Shown: positions 20,126 to 29,552 of the stretch, piece by piece
How the letters are laid out: each line of letters begins with the position of its first letter
How positions within the stretch are numbered: position 1 is the first letter of the stretch
Assembly: GCF_024168825.1 (NCBI RefSeq)
Contig: NZ_JALJWH010000001.1
Coordinates: 1,426,001-1,490,000, forward strand
Length of the DNA: 64,000 nt
Direction of reading: 5' to 3'
Origin: Paenarthrobacter sp. A20
Lineage (GTDB): Bacteria > Actinomycetota > Actinomycetes > Actinomycetales > Micrococcaceae
Made by a program: the position numbers and the translations under genes
Notes under the pieces: model-generated
What the model was told of the DNA's origin: nothing
Database searches by the model: none
What the model saw: only the letters and a program-made list of their open reading frames with translations

Positions 20126-21537
20126 CCGAACTCCTCACTGAGACGCTGGTCCAGGAGCCACATCGCATTCGCGGCCTTGAAATGCCGTGGAACAGGGTGA
20201 TGGGAAGCAGCGAGGGACCCGCCAGCGCAGCCCGTGCGTTGGGCCCCTGGCATCCGCAGGAGTTTACGGCCGAATGCGTGGAGATTGTTGCCGAAGTGGG
20301 CGGCATGATGACCTTCGTGTTCCGTCGCTCCGATGGTGCACCCCTGGCGTTCCGAGCCGGCCAGTACGTGAACGTGGCCTTCCCTGTGAACGGGGAAGAC
20401 CAGGACCCGGCGGACCGCAGCTACTCGCTGTCCAGCGCCCCCACCAGGCCGTGGACCTTCGACATCACTGTTAAACGCGATCCGACGGGCCTGGTTTCAC
20501 CGTGGGTGCACCAGAACATCAAACCCGGCACCGTTTTGGAGATGCTGGGGCCCGTGGGGGCCTTCCACCTGCCCGACGTCGACCGGCGGGCACGGTACCT
20601 CCTGCTGGCTGCCGGGGCCGGCATCACCCCCATCATGTCCATGGTTCGGACCATCCATTCCCTCCCTGGACAGGCCGATGTGGTGGTGCTTTATCACGGG
20701 GCGGCGGACGAGGGCTTTGCCTTCAACAAGGAACTCGCCTACATCGCCTCCGTGGACTCGCGCATCAAGGTCTTCTACTCCCTGGGCAACCGAGCCAAAC
20801 CCGCGGACTGGGAAGGGCTGAGTGGAAGGCTCACGGCGGCCATGCTGGATGAGGTGGCTCCGGATGCCAACGGACGGCAGGTCTATGCGTGTGGTCCCGA
20901 GGGCTACCTGAACACCGCCACTGAGCTCCTGGGGAAGGTGGGCGTGGACGACACCTCCATCCACATGGAGTTCTTCACCGGAGACCGCCAGACCATCCTT
21001 GAATACCAGGCGGAGCTTGCGCATGCGGCGGACATCGCGGAGGAGATCGCCGAGGAAATAGCGGAATCCGCCGAGGATTACTACGAAAGCCAGCCCGCTG
21101 CGTTTGGGCTCTACGAGCCAGGCTACGACGCCGAGGGAACCTTGCAGGCGACCGGCCTGGAGCTGGAATCCGCGGAGCCGGACCTGACCGGTCCCGAAGC
21201 TTTCGACGGCGGTGCGGATGCGGGAGCGGAGGTCTCAACTCCCGATGCTTCGAGCTTTGAGACAGTGGGAACGGGGAGCCTCACCCTGTCCTTCATGCGC
21301 ACCGGCATCAATGTGCGCGTGGACCCGTCCGAGCACATCCTGGGCCCGGCCCAGCGTGCCGGCGTCAGGATCGGCGCCAACTGCAAAGAGGGCATGTGTG
21401 GCTCCTGCAAGATCGTCAAGCTTTCCGGTGACGTCGAGATGAACCACCAGGGCGGCATCCGGGCACGCGAAATCGACGCTGGAAAGTTCCTGCCCTGCTG
21501 CTCAACGGCGCTCACTGACATGGTGATCGACGCTTAG
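20122..21537 (+). CDS. gbcB: Glycine betaine monooxygenase reductase (FAD/NADH and 2Fe-2S ferredoxin)
   Basis: The electron-transfer partner of the Rieske subunit, 471 residues from ATG 20122, which overlaps the gbcA stop. An FAD-binding domain (about residues 45-150; FRAGQYVNVAF, RSYSLSSAP) is followed by an NAD domain (about 150-290; LLLAAGAGITPIMSM, YACGPEGYL) and a C-terminal plant-type ferredoxin domain (about 385-471) with ANCKEGMCGSCKIV and a final cysteine pair, CC. The odd part is an acidic linker of about 88 residues (about 295-382; EEIAEEIAESAEDYYES at its start) between the NAD and ferredoxin domains. It makes the protein clearly longer than typical GbcB, which is about 370 residues as I recall. 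Confidence 0.92.
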   Translation: MTELLTETLVQEPHRIRGLEMPWNRVMGSSEGPASAARALGPWHPQEFTAECVEIVAEVGGMMTFVFRRSDGAPLAFRAGQYVNVAFPVNGEDQDPADRSYSLSSAPTRPWTFDITVKRDPTGLVSPWVHQNIKPGTVLEMLGPVGAFHLPDVDRRARYLLLAAGAGITPIMSMVRTIHSLPGQADVVVLYHGAADEGFAFNKELAYIASVDSRIKVFYSLGNRAKPADWEGLSGRLTAAMLDEVAPDANGRQVYACGPEGYLNTATELLGKVGVDDTSIHMEFFTGDRQTILEYQAELAHAADIAEEIAEEIAESAEDYYESQPAAFGLYEPGYDAEGTLQATGLELESAEPDLTGPEAFDGGADAGAEVSTPDASSFETVGTGSLTLSFMRTGINVRVDPSEHILGPAQRAGVRIGANCKEGMCGSCKIVKLSGDVEMNHQGGIRAREIDAGKFLPCCSTALTDMVIDA

Positions 21538-21545
21538 CTCAGGGC

Positions 21546-23699
21546 TCAGGGCTCAGTACGCCGCAGCTCTGCCCGTTCCACGAGCTCCGTGATCCACGGC
21601 CGTTGGGCACGGTGGAGCGTCAAACCTTCCGGAAGCCCCTCAACCCGGGAGGAAGAACCGACCACGTCGATGGTGATGCGCCCGCTTCCCATGGGGGCGT
21701 TGCTGATGTGCAGGTCACCGTAGGACTCGGGCAATACGGGATCCAGCCAGACGCCGCCCAAGGAAATGTGGGCGTCGTAGCGCATGAGTCCGGTGATGAG
21801 CTGGATGGGAGTAGCGGCAGCCCAGGCCTGTGGGGAACATGCCGTGGGGTACGGCACGGGCTCCCTGAACTGTTCGCGCGCAAACCCGCAGAACAGTTCG
21901 GGGAGCCTGCCGCCGGAGAACTCGGCTGCTTCAAGCAGGGCAGTGGCGATGCGCTGCGCTTCCTCCACGAATCCGTAGCGGAGCAAGCCTGCCGCTATCA
22001 GCGCATTGTCATGCGGCCAGACCGAGCCATTGTGGTAGCTGGCCGGGTTGTAGGCGCCCATGTCGCTGGCCAGGGTGCGGACTCCCCAACCGCTGAACAT
22101 TTCCGGAGACATCAGCCGCTCCACCACACGGGGAGCCTTGTCTTCGTCCACCAAGCCAAACCACAGGCAGTGCCCCATATTTGACGCGCAGGCGTCGACA
22201 GGGCGCTTGTCCTTATCCAAGGCCACCGCGTAATAGCCCTTGTCCGGGAGCCAGAAGTCCTCGTTGAACTTCTTTTTCAGGCGATCCGCGCGTTCCCGAA
22301 GCTCGGCTGCCAAGGTGTGGTCGCCGTCGTCGTAAGCCATCCAAGCGCGCGCCATGTAGGCGCCATGTACGTAGGCCTGGACTTCGCACAGGGCCAACGG
22401 TGGCTCAGCGATGGTGCCATCGGCAAAGTTGATACCGTCCCAGGAATCTTTCCAGCCCTGGTTGATGAGGCCGTGCTCGTTGGGACGCCCGTACTCCACG
22501 AAGCCGTCGCCATCCCGGTCGCCATAGTCCCTGATCCACTCGAGCGCGCGATCCGCGTTGGGGAGGAGCTCGGAAATCACGTCCTTGGCGAAGCCCCAAC
22601 GGCTGACCGAACCCAGGACAGCGACAAAAAGGGGAGTGGCGTCGACGCTGCCGTAGTAGGCGGACTTGCCGCCGAGGGCCAGGCTGCTGGAGACGTCCAG
22701 CCTCACCTCATGCAGGATCTTGCCGGGTTCTTCCTCCGTAGCGGTGTTCACCTCGCTTCCTTGGCGGTCAGCCAGGGTGCGCAGCGTGCCCAACGCCAGG
22801 GATGGATCCACGGGAAGTGCCATCTCTGACGCCCAGAGGGAGTCCCGGCCGAACAACGTCATGAACCATGGCGCTCCTGCGGCCACCACCACCCTGTCCG
22901 GGTGCGCCGGATCCTGAATGCGGAGGGCACCCAAGTCCTCGTAACTCCTGCGGAGGGTCTTTTCGATGGACCGGTTGCCTATTTGCATCACCGGGATCTT
23001 GCCCACCCATTCCTGCCTCCGCCGATCACTGGGGGACATCTCGCCCCGGCCGGGATGGGTGAAGGGAGCTGCCGACCCGTCAAGGGTGGGCATCGCGCTG
23101 ATACGTGTACTCCATTGCCCATAGGGCGGAATGCTCGTCCTGAAACCCAAGGCCTTGGCTCCGGCGCCGGCGCCTTCGGCCCTGATCATCACGCCCTTCT
23201 TCAGCCCCTCCCACAGCCCGCGGATTTCCAGCGAATCACCTTCCAAACGACGCGTTTCCTTCCATTCGCGGGTGATCCGGGCTTCCTTCACTTCAAAGAG
23301 ATCCGCGAAGTCCGCTTCGACCGCCAGCGTGATGCTGCACTCAGCCGGTTCTTTGGAGTAGTTCCGGATAGTGATTTCCTCAAGCATGCCGGCCCCTACT
23401 TCACGGAGCCGTTCTACGAGCAGGGGACTGTCGGCGTAGCCGCCTGAGCGCGGCACACGGCCTGCGAACAGGGCCCGGTACGGCTCTTTGGTTTCTGCCG
23501 CCAGGGGTTCGACGGTCTGGCCGTTGATGGTCAGCTCCCAGCGGGACAAGATGCGTGTGTCCAAGTGGAACAGGCCCTGCGGCAGGTCAGGCCTGATGTC
23601 TCCGTTGGCTGCAGAGATGCAGAAAGTAGAGCCTTCCACGAGGGTTACGGTGCCGGAGCCCAGTGGGCCGGCTGCGGTGTCTGCGTTCCATCCAGCCAC
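21546..23699 (-). CDS. Glycogen-debranching-type amylo-alpha-1,6-glucosidase
   Basis: A 717-residue two-domain protein. The N-terminal beta-sandwich (about residues 10-230; GTFCISAANGDIRPD-like start, GLFHLDTRILSRWEL) is the bacterial glycogen-debranching N-terminal domain. The C-terminal (alpha/alpha)6 barrel shows ALFGRDSLWASEMALP-type segments, ALEWIRDYGDRDGDGFVEY, GLINQGWKDSWDGI, and NGSVWPHDNALIAAGL. Such proteins hydrolyse alpha-1,6 or other alpha-glucosidic linkages; the true substrate is unproven. The start is GTG 23697-23699, after GGAGG. It converges on gbcB with an 8-base gap and has no functional partner nearby. Confidence 0.85.
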   Translation of the reverse strand: MAGWNADTAAGPLGSGTVTLVEGSTFCISAANGDIRPDLPQGLFHLDTRILSRWELTINGQTVEPLAAETKEPYRALFAGRVPRSGGYADSPLLVERLREVGAGMLEEITIRNYSKEPAECSITLAVEADFADLFEVKEARITREWKETRRLEGDSLEIRGLWEGLKKGVMIRAEGAGAGAKALGFRTSIPPYGQWSTRISAMPTLDGSAAPFTHPGRGEMSPSDRRRQEWVGKIPVMQIGNRSIEKTLRRSYEDLGALRIQDPAHPDRVVVAAGAPWFMTLFGRDSLWASEMALPVDPSLALGTLRTLADRQGSEVNTATEEEPGKILHEVRLDVSSSLALGGKSAYYGSVDATPLFVAVLGSVSRWGFAKDVISELLPNADRALEWIRDYGDRDGDGFVEYGRPNEHGLINQGWKDSWDGINFADGTIAEPPLALCEVQAYVHGAYMARAWMAYDDGDHTLAAELRERADRLKKKFNEDFWLPDKGYYAVALDKDKRPVDACASNMGHCLWFGLVDEDKAPRVVERLMSPEMFSGWGVRTLASDMGAYNPASYHNGSVWPHDNALIAAGLLRYGFVEEAQRIATALLEAAEFSGGRLPELFCGFAREQFREPVPYPTACSPQAWAAATPIQLITGLMRYDAHISLGGVWLDPVLPESYGDLHISNAPMGSGRITIDVVGSSSRVEGLPEGLTLHRAQRPWITELVERAELRRTEP

Positions 23700-23994
23700 G
23701 GCTTGCCTCCAATCATCACGCCCTGATTGCCCGCTCCGCTGGGGGACGCAGGATTCCGGGGTGTGTGGCTGTATCTGAAGCTACGCCGAACTCGGGGATG
23801 GCGCCAGAGCCCGCGCATCGGTTGCCACGGCCCGGTGTGGCGCCGGTTTCGGCGCGGGACAGCACCTCTTCGAAACCCAGAGTTAATCTGTTTTCCGGTT
23901 ACTCCGCGGTACGGGGGGTCTATAGTGGGGGAACAGGACATTCGCTGATGCAGCCCGGCGGCCCGTATTTTCTTCCGACGCCGGAGGCCCCGTA

Positions 23995-24336
23995 ATGACC
24001 GACACCCAAATAGGCAGCTTTATTCGCGACTGCGTGGTGTTTGAGGACGACACCGAGAACGGCTTGGATTTTGACACTTTCTATGGCCTGTACATCAGTT
24101 GGTGCGTTCTTGGACGAAAAATTCCCATTCCAGACTCCGCTTTCAAAACGGCCCTTGTCCGTGAGGGTCTGAGGTCCATCAAGGAAAACGGCCGCAGGAT
24201 CTATGCAGGATTGAGCATGGTAGGCCCTGCAGCCAGGGACTACGTGGTAAACAGCGTTCCCGTGTGGGATGCAACGGGGGCCGATGCTCCCGCACTTTCC
24301 GAGATCGTCGAGGAAGCTGTTCCATCCATCGCCTAG
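23995..24336 (+). CDS. Small winged-helix-like protein of unknown function
   Basis: A 113-residue soluble protein. The segment LDFDTFYGLYISWCVLGRKIPI, followed by SAFKTALVREGLRSIKENGRR and IYAGLSMV, resembles the small C-terminal winged-helix domain of phage and plasmid D5/P4-type primases, but no primase or other phage gene is near. The role is unknown; nucleic-acid binding is a guess. The 295 bases before it contain a possible promoter (TATAGT near 23921) and no other gene. A clear hairpin terminator follows at 24358-24396, so it is a single-gene transcript. Confidence 0.7.
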   Translation: MTDTQIGSFIRDCVVFEDDTENGLDFDTFYGLYISWCVLGRKIPIPDSAFKTALVREGLRSIKENGRRIYAGLSMVGPAARDYVVNSVPVWDATGADAPALSEIVEEAVPSIA

Positions 24337-24357
24337 CCTTATTCAACAGCGAGCGTT

Positions 24358-24396
24358 CAGCCCATGCCCCTAGGATTCATAAGGGGGCATGGGCTG
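24358..24396 (+). terminator. Intrinsic terminator after the gene at 23995
   Basis: CAGCCCATGCCCC (24358-24370) pairs perfectly with 24384-24396 over a 13-nt loop and is followed by TTCCCATTT. It separates the small protein gene from the photolyase gene 36 bases further on. Confidence 0.75.
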
Positions 24397-24431
24397 TTCC
24401 CATTTCCGGGGGTGCCCGCTGAAAGGAATTA

Positions 24432-25838
24432 ATGAAACCGTCCATCGTTTGGTTTCGCGACGACCTGCGGGTCGCCGACAACCCGGCCCTGCGTGCCGCC
24501 GTCGACGACGGTGAAGCCGTTGCCTTATTCGTCCTCGACGAAGAATCGCCAGGCATCCGCGCCCACGGCGGTGCCGCACGGTGGTGGCTCCACCACTCGC
24601 TGACGGCGCTCCGTGATGAGCTGGACAAGCTGGGCATACCGCTGCTGCTCCGCCGCGGAGCGGCCTCTGACGTGGTCCGGAAGACGACGACGGCGGTTGG
24701 CGCCGGCGCGCTTTACTGGAACCGCCGGTACGGCTCGGCTGAGCGGACGGTCGACGCCGGAATCAAGGCCTGGGCGGGTGACGCAGGACTGCATGTGGCG
24801 AGTTTTCAAGCGTCCCTGCTCCACGAGCCATGGAATGTGGCCACGAAAACGGGCGGGCAATACAAGGTCTTCACTCCTTTCTGGCGGACCGTGTCTGCAC
24901 AGGATTTCCGCGAGCCGTTGGCTGTGCCCGCAAAGGGCCATGGGTATGCCGGCGAACTGCCGGGGTACGACGAACTGGACTCCTGGCATCTCTTGCCCAC
25001 CGACCCGGACTGGTCCGGCGGATTGGCCGACATGTGGACGCCGGGGGCTGCTGCCGGGCACCAGCGCCTTGCCGGGTTCGTGGAGAAGGGGCTTTCCAAT
25101 TACAGCGAGGGGCGGAACCGTCCGGACACCGATGGCAGCAGTTGCCTCTCGCCTTACCTGCGCTGGGGTGAGCTGAGCCCGTTTGAGGTGTGGCATGCCC
25201 TGGGTTCCAAAAGGTCGGACAGCGCTTCGATTTACGCTTCCGAGCTGGGCTGGCGTGAATTCTGCTGGCACCAGTACTTCCACAACCCTGGGCTCGCAAC
25301 GGCTAACCTTCGCCCTGAGTTCGATCGCTTCCCCTGGGCGTGGCCCGGGGTTGCTGGAGACGGAAGCAGTGGTGGCGACGGTAAACACCCCGGCCACGAA
25401 AGTGCGCCGGAGGAGCTCCGCGCATGGCAGCAAGGCCGCACCGGCTTCCCCATGGTGGACGCCGGACAACGGCAGCTCTGGCATACGGGGTGGATGCACA
25501 ACCGTGTCCGCATGGTTGCCGCGAGCTTCCTGGTGAAGAACCTTGGCATCCACTGGCAGCTCGGCGAGCAGTGGTTCTGGGACACCCTGGTGGACGCTGA
25601 TCCGGCGTCGAACCCCGCCAACTGGCAGTGGGTGGCAGGGTCCGGGGCCGATGCGTCGCCGTTCTTCAGGATCTTCAACCCGGAGGCCCAGCGCATTAAG
25701 TTCGATCCCCAGGGAAAATACATTGCCCATTGGATTCCGGAGTTCGGCACACCCGGCTACCCGGAGGAGATCGTGGACCTCAAGACCACCCGGGCGGAAG
25801 CGCTGGAGGCGTACAAGGGGATGAAAGAGGTCCATTAG
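24432..25838 (+). CDS. phrB: Deoxyribodipyrimidine photolyase
   Basis: A class I cyclobutane pyrimidine dimer photolyase, 468 residues, which repairs UV lesions with blue light and FADH-. The N-terminal antenna domain begins PSIVWFRDDLRVADNPAL. The C-terminal FAD/DNA domain includes SPYLRWGELSPFEVWHAL, GWREFCWHQYFH, GFPMVDAGQRQLWHTGWMHN, RVRMVAASFLVKNLGIHW, DTLVDADPASNPANWQWVAG, and FFRIFNPEAQ, the last carrying FAD and lesion-contact residues. Length is normal. AAAGGAATTA precedes the ATG. It appears to be a single-gene unit; a photolyase fits a soil or surface bacterium. Confidence 0.95.
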   Translation: MKPSIVWFRDDLRVADNPALRAAVDDGEAVALFVLDEESPGIRAHGGAARWWLHHSLTALRDELDKLGIPLLLRRGAASDVVRKTTTAVGAGALYWNRRYGSAERTVDAGIKAWAGDAGLHVASFQASLLHEPWNVATKTGGQYKVFTPFWRTVSAQDFREPLAVPAKGHGYAGELPGYDELDSWHLLPTDPDWSGGLADMWTPGAAAGHQRLAGFVEKGLSNYSEGRNRPDTDGSSCLSPYLRWGELSPFEVWHALGSKRSDSASIYASELGWREFCWHQYFHNPGLATANLRPEFDRFPWAWPGVAGDGSSGGDGKHPGHESAPEELRAWQQGRTGFPMVDAGQRQLWHTGWMHNRVRMVAASFLVKNLGIHWQLGEQWFWDTLVDADPASNPANWQWVAGSGADASPFFRIFNPEAQRIKFDPQGKYIAHWIPEFGTPGYPEEIVDLKTTRAEALEAYKGMKEVH

Positions 25839-25875
25839 GCGTCCCAGGACACCCCTCTGGAAATTAGTAGGAAGT

Positions 25876-25889
25876 CCGAGTATATTCGG
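25876..25889 (+). promoter_or_regulatory. Palindromic promoter element before mmsA
   Basis: CCGAGTATATTCGG has outer arms CCGA/TCGG around a TATAT core that can serve as a -10 element, about 100 bases before the mmsA start. The symmetry suggests a repressor site on the valine-catabolism promoter; the regulator is not in the neighbourhood. Confidence 0.35.
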
Positions 25890-25990
25890 GTTCAGAGATG
25901 ACCTGGATCACAGTTGGTCACGTGTTCCCCGCAGCGGTCCCAGCACCCGGCGGCATGGCAGTCATTCACGATGCAAAGGAGCATTCCACC

Positions 25991-27490
25991 ATGGTGCGCG
26001 AGCTTTCACACTACGTAGACGGCCAAAGGATTGACGGCACGTCCGGTCGGTTCAGCGATGTCTACGATCCCTGCACCGGCGAAGTCCAGGCCCGGCTTCC
26101 GCTGGCCAGCGCGGACGAGGTCCGCAACGCCGTCGCAAATGCGGAGAAGGGCCAGCTCGAATGGGCGGCCATGAACCCGCAGCGCCGTGGACGCATCCTG
26201 CTCAAGTTCGTGGACCTGGTCAACGACAACATGGACGAGCTCGCCAAGCTCCTGTCCTCCGAGCACGGCAAGACGTTCGCCGATGCCAAGGGCGACATCC
26301 AGCGCGGCATCGAGGTAGTCGAGTTCTCCGCAGGGGCACCACACCTGCTCAAGGGAGAGTTCTCGGACAACGCGGGGCAGGGCATTGACGTCCACTCACT
26401 CCGCCAGCCCTTGGGCGTCGTCGCGGGCATCACGCCCTTCAACTTCCCGGCCATGATCCCGCTGTGGAAGTCGGGCCCCGCGCTCGCCGCCGGAAATGCG
26501 TTCATCCTCAAGCCCTCCGAACGGGACCCGTCGGTTCCCCTGCGCCTGGCCGAGCTGTACAGCGAAGCCGGGGTTCCGAACGGCGTCTTCAACGTGATCA
26601 ACGGCGACAAGGAAGCCGTGGACGCGTTGCTTGAAGATCCGCGCGTCAAGGCAATCGGCTTCGTGGGCTCCACACCGATCGCCCAGTACATCTACGCCAC
26701 AGCAGCCGCGCACGGCAAGCGCGCGCAGTGCTTTGGCGGCGCGAAGAACCACATGGTGATCATGCCCGACGCCGACCTGGACATGGCCGCCGACGCCCTG
26801 ATTGGTGCTGGGTATGGTTCGGCGGGCGAGCGCTGCATGGCGATCTCGGTGGCCGTGCCGGTGGGCCAGGAAACCGCCGATGCCTTGGTGGCCAAGCTGA
26901 CCGAGCGCGTCAAGGACCTGAGGGTGGGCCACAGCCTGGACAAGGACTCGGACTTCGGACCCGTAGTGGCTGCTTCAGCCAAGGAACGGATCGAGGGGTA
27001 CATCCAATCCGGCGTGGATGAAGGCGCAACGCTGGTTACTGATGGCCGCGGCCTCACCGTGGACGGCTACGACGGCGGTTTCTGGGTTGGTCCTACGCTC
27101 TTCGACAATGTCACCAAGGACATGAAGATCTATAAGGAAGAGATCTTCGGCCCTGTCCTCAGCGTGCTGCGCGCGGCTGACTATGACGAAGCGCTCAGGC
27201 TCTGCAGCGAGCACGAGTTTGGCAACGGCGTCGCAATTTTCACCCGCGACGGCGACTCCGCCCGGGACTTCGCCAGCCGCGTGGAGGTAGGCATGGTGGG
27301 CATCAACGTGCCTATCCCCGTCCCGATCGCGTACTACACGTTCGGTGGTTGGAAGGCGTCCGGCTTCGGCGACCTCAACCAGCACGGCGCCGACGCCTTC
27401 CGCTTCTACACCAAGACCAAGACCGTGACATCACGGTGGCCCTCCGGCATCCGACAGGGCGCCAGCTTCGTGATGCCGGCAGGCAGCTAA
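25991..27490 (+). CDS. mmsA: Methylmalonate-semialdehyde dehydrogenase (CoA-acylating)
   Basis: MmsA oxidises methylmalonate semialdehyde to propionyl-CoA in valine catabolism. From the ATG at 25991 (AAGGAG nine bases upstream) it has 499 residues, normal for the family; a frame extending to 25898 adds an unconserved tail. Visible are the cofactor region GITPFNFPAMIPLWKSGPAL, the family-specific KAIGFVGSTPIAQYIY, FGGAKNHMVIMPDADLD, and the catalytic cysteine in GSAGERCMAISVAV. The usual aldehyde-dehydrogenase general-base glutamate is absent, as expected for CoA-acylating members. It is the first gene of a four-gene operon, and its stop overlaps the next start by one base. Confidence 0.95.
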   Translation: MVRELSHYVDGQRIDGTSGRFSDVYDPCTGEVQARLPLASADEVRNAVANAEKGQLEWAAMNPQRRGRILLKFVDLVNDNMDELAKLLSSEHGKTFADAKGDIQRGIEVVEFSAGAPHLLKGEFSDNAGQGIDVHSLRQPLGVVAGITPFNFPAMIPLWKSGPALAAGNAFILKPSERDPSVPLRLAELYSEAGVPNGVFNVINGDKEAVDALLEDPRVKAIGFVGSTPIAQYIYATAAAHGKRAQCFGGAKNHMVIMPDADLDMAADALIGAGYGSAGERCMAISVAVPVGQETADALVAKLTERVKDLRVGHSLDKDSDFGPVVAASAKERIEGYIQSGVDEGATLVTDGRGLTVDGYDGGFWVGPTLFDNVTKDMKIYKEEIFGPVLSVLRAADYDEALRLCSEHEFGNGVAIFTRDGDSARDFASRVEVGMVGINVPIPVPIAYYTFGGWKASGFGDLNQHGADAFRFYTKTKTVTSRWPSGIRQGASFVMPAGS

Positions 27491-28554
27491 TGGGGGCATT
27501 GGAGACAGAAGACGAGGTTCTCTTTGAGCGCCGGGGCCATTTGGGCATCGTGACCCTGAACCGACCCAAGGCCGTCAACGCGCTCAACGCGGGAATGGTG
27601 AAAGCCATGCTCGGGCAGTTGGCGGACTGGGCGGACGACGACGCCGTCGCCACAGTTTTGGTGCGCGGCACCGGCGACCGCGGCCTGTGCGCGGGCGGGG
27701 ACATCGTGGCCATCTATAAGGACATGCTCCACAGTGGAACAGAAACAGCGGAGTTCTGGGCCGACGAGTACCGGCTGAACGCCCTGATCTCGCACTATCC
27801 CAAACCGTATGTGGCCTTCATGGACGGCCTGGTGCTGGGCGGTGGTGTCGGCATCTCGGCGCACGGTTCCTTGCGTGTCGTCACCGAACGGACACGCACC
27901 GGAATGCCCGAAACCACCATTGGATTCGTGCCCGACGTCGGCGGCACGCTCCTGCTGTCACGCTCGCCGGGGGAGACGGGAACCCACGCTGCCCTGACGG
28001 GTGCCCATCTGGCCGGCGCCGATGCCCTGTTCCTGGGCCTCGCGGACCACTTTGTGCCGTCCGAAAGCCTGCCCGCGTTGGCGGAAGCGCTGGAAACCTC
28101 GACGGCGGAAGCCGCCGTCGAGCGCTTCGCCCAAGCCGCGCCGGACTCGGCCCTGGCGGCCCAACGCGGGTGGATCGACGCCGCGTACGCGTACGACGAT
28201 GCCGAGGAGATCGTGCGGGGCCTGCGCTCGGCGGGGGCTGAAGCGGCTGCCGTTGCGGACACGATCGAGGCGAAATCGCCAACGTCGGTGAAAGTCGCTT
28301 TGGCATCCCTGCGCCGGGTCCGGGGGCTCTCGCTCGAGGAAGCGCTGGACCAGGAGTACCGGGTAGGGCTTCGTTGCCTTGCAGGTCCGGACTTCCGTGA
28401 AGGCATCCGCGCGCAGGTGGTGGACAAGGACAGGAATCCGCAATGGAAGCCGCCGACGCTCGCTGACGTCCGCACGTCCGACGTCGAGGGCTACTTCGCG
28501 CCGCTTGGAGAACGCGAGCTGGGGCTTTCAGCCAGTCCAGTCCAGTCGAATTGA
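27490..28554 (+). CDS. 3-hydroxyisobutyryl-CoA hydrolase (enoyl-CoA hydratase/isomerase family)
   Basis: A 354-residue crotonase-fold protein of the HIBYL-CoA hydrolase type, releasing free 3-hydroxyisobutyrate for MmsB. Key segments are IVTLNRPKAVNALNAGMV, GLCAGGDIVAIYKDM (oxyanion hole), GLVLGGGVGISAHGS and MPETTIGFVPDVGGTLLL with the catalytic glutamate. The C-terminal extension of about 100 residues, including EYRVGLRCLAGPDFREGIRA, separates it from simple hydratases. The start is the ATG in TAATG at the mmsA stop, so the two are translationally coupled. Its place between mmsA and mmsB fits the pathway order. Confidence 0.93.
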   Translation: MGALETEDEVLFERRGHLGIVTLNRPKAVNALNAGMVKAMLGQLADWADDDAVATVLVRGTGDRGLCAGGDIVAIYKDMLHSGTETAEFWADEYRLNALISHYPKPYVAFMDGLVLGGGVGISAHGSLRVVTERTRTGMPETTIGFVPDVGGTLLLSRSPGETGTHAALTGAHLAGADALFLGLADHFVPSESLPALAEALETSTAEAAVERFAQAAPDSALAAQRGWIDAAYAYDDAEEIVRGLRSAGAEAAAVADTIEAKSPTSVKVALASLRRVRGLSLEEALDQEYRVGLRCLAGPDFREGIRAQVVDKDRNPQWKPPTLADVRTSDVEGYFAPLGERELGLSASPVQSN

Positions 28555-28565
28555 AGGAGACGAGC

Positions 28566-29507
28566 ATGACAGAGAACGCAGCCACGTCAGATATCCAAGC
28601 CCCCTCAACAGGACTCATCGCTTTCCTCGGCCTCGGCCACATGGGCGGACCCATGGCGGCGAACCTGATCAGAGCGGGGCACGAAGTCATCGGCTATGAC
28701 CCAGTCCCTGCGGCTGTCGAGGCAGCGCTGGCCCACGGGATTCCCATGGCGTCCACGGCACATGAGGCCGCAGCGGAAGCGGCGGTGGTGTTGACCATGC
28801 TCCCCAGCGGCAAGCACGTGCTGGACGCCTACCGGGGCGTGGACGGTCCTGGGCTCCTTTCCGTTGCGAAGCCGAACACCCTGTTTCTGGACTGCTCAAC
28901 CATCAACGTGGACGAAGCGCGCGAAGCGGCTGCCGTTGCACTGGAAGCCGGGCACCGCTCCGTGGACGCCCCGGTTTCCGGCGGCGTGGTGGGTGCCGAA
29001 GCGGGCACCCTGACGTTCATGGTGGGTGCATTGCCGGAGGATTTCGAGACCGTGAAACCGATCCTGGAACTCATGGGCAAGAGGATCGTCCACTGTGGTG
29101 ACCATGGTGCAGGGCAGGCCGCCAAGGTCTGCAACAACATGATTCTGGGCGTGTCCATGATCGCTGTTGCGGAGGCTTTTGTCCTCGGCGAGAAGCTGGG
29201 CCTCACGCACCAGGCGTTGTTCGACGTCGCCTCCAACGCGTCCGGACAATGCTGGGCACTGACCACCAACTGTCCCGTTCCGGGACCTGTGCCCACCAGC
29301 CCCGCCAACCGCGATTACCAGCCGGGGTTTGCCGGTGCGTTGATGGCCAAGGACCTGCGCCTGGCACTGAACGCGTTGGAAAGCACAGGTGTTGCGGCAG
29401 AGATGGGACCGCTGGCATCGCGTATTTACGATGCTTTTGCCGCCGGCGAGGGTGCCGGCAGGGACTTCTCCGGCATCATTACGGAGATCCGCGACAAGTC
29501 CGTGTGA
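28566..29507 (+). CDS. mmsB: 3-hydroxyisobutyrate dehydrogenase
   Basis: An NAD-dependent beta-hydroxyacid dehydrogenase of 313 residues oxidising 3-hydroxyisobutyrate to methylmalonate semialdehyde. It has the N-terminal Rossmann motif FLGLGHMGGPMAANL, the substrate loop DAPVSGGVVGAEAGTLTFMVG, and the catalytic lysine helix GHGAGQAAKVCNNMILG-like segment (here GDHGAGQAAKVCNNMI). The start is ATG 28566 with AAGGAG six bases upstream; an in-frame TTG at 28551 overlaps the binding site. It lies 11 bases after the hydrolase gene and 45 before the enoyl-CoA hydratase gene. Confidence 0.94.
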   Translation: MTENAATSDIQAPSTGLIAFLGLGHMGGPMAANLIRAGHEVIGYDPVPAAVEAALAHGIPMASTAHEAAAEAAVVLTMLPSGKHVLDAYRGVDGPGLLSVAKPNTLFLDCSTINVDEAREAAAVALEAGHRSVDAPVSGGVVGAEAGTLTFMVGALPEDFETVKPILELMGKRIVHCGDHGAGQAAKVCNNMILGVSMIAVAEAFVLGEKLGLTHQALFDVASNASGQCWALTTNCPVPGPVPTSPANRDYQPGFAGALMAKDLRLALNALESTGVAAEMGPLASRIYDAFAAGEGAGRDFSGIITEIRDKSV

Positions 29508-29552
29508 AAGGTTGGAACTGAACTTATGACGAGCTTGGCGGAGAGGGAGAGC

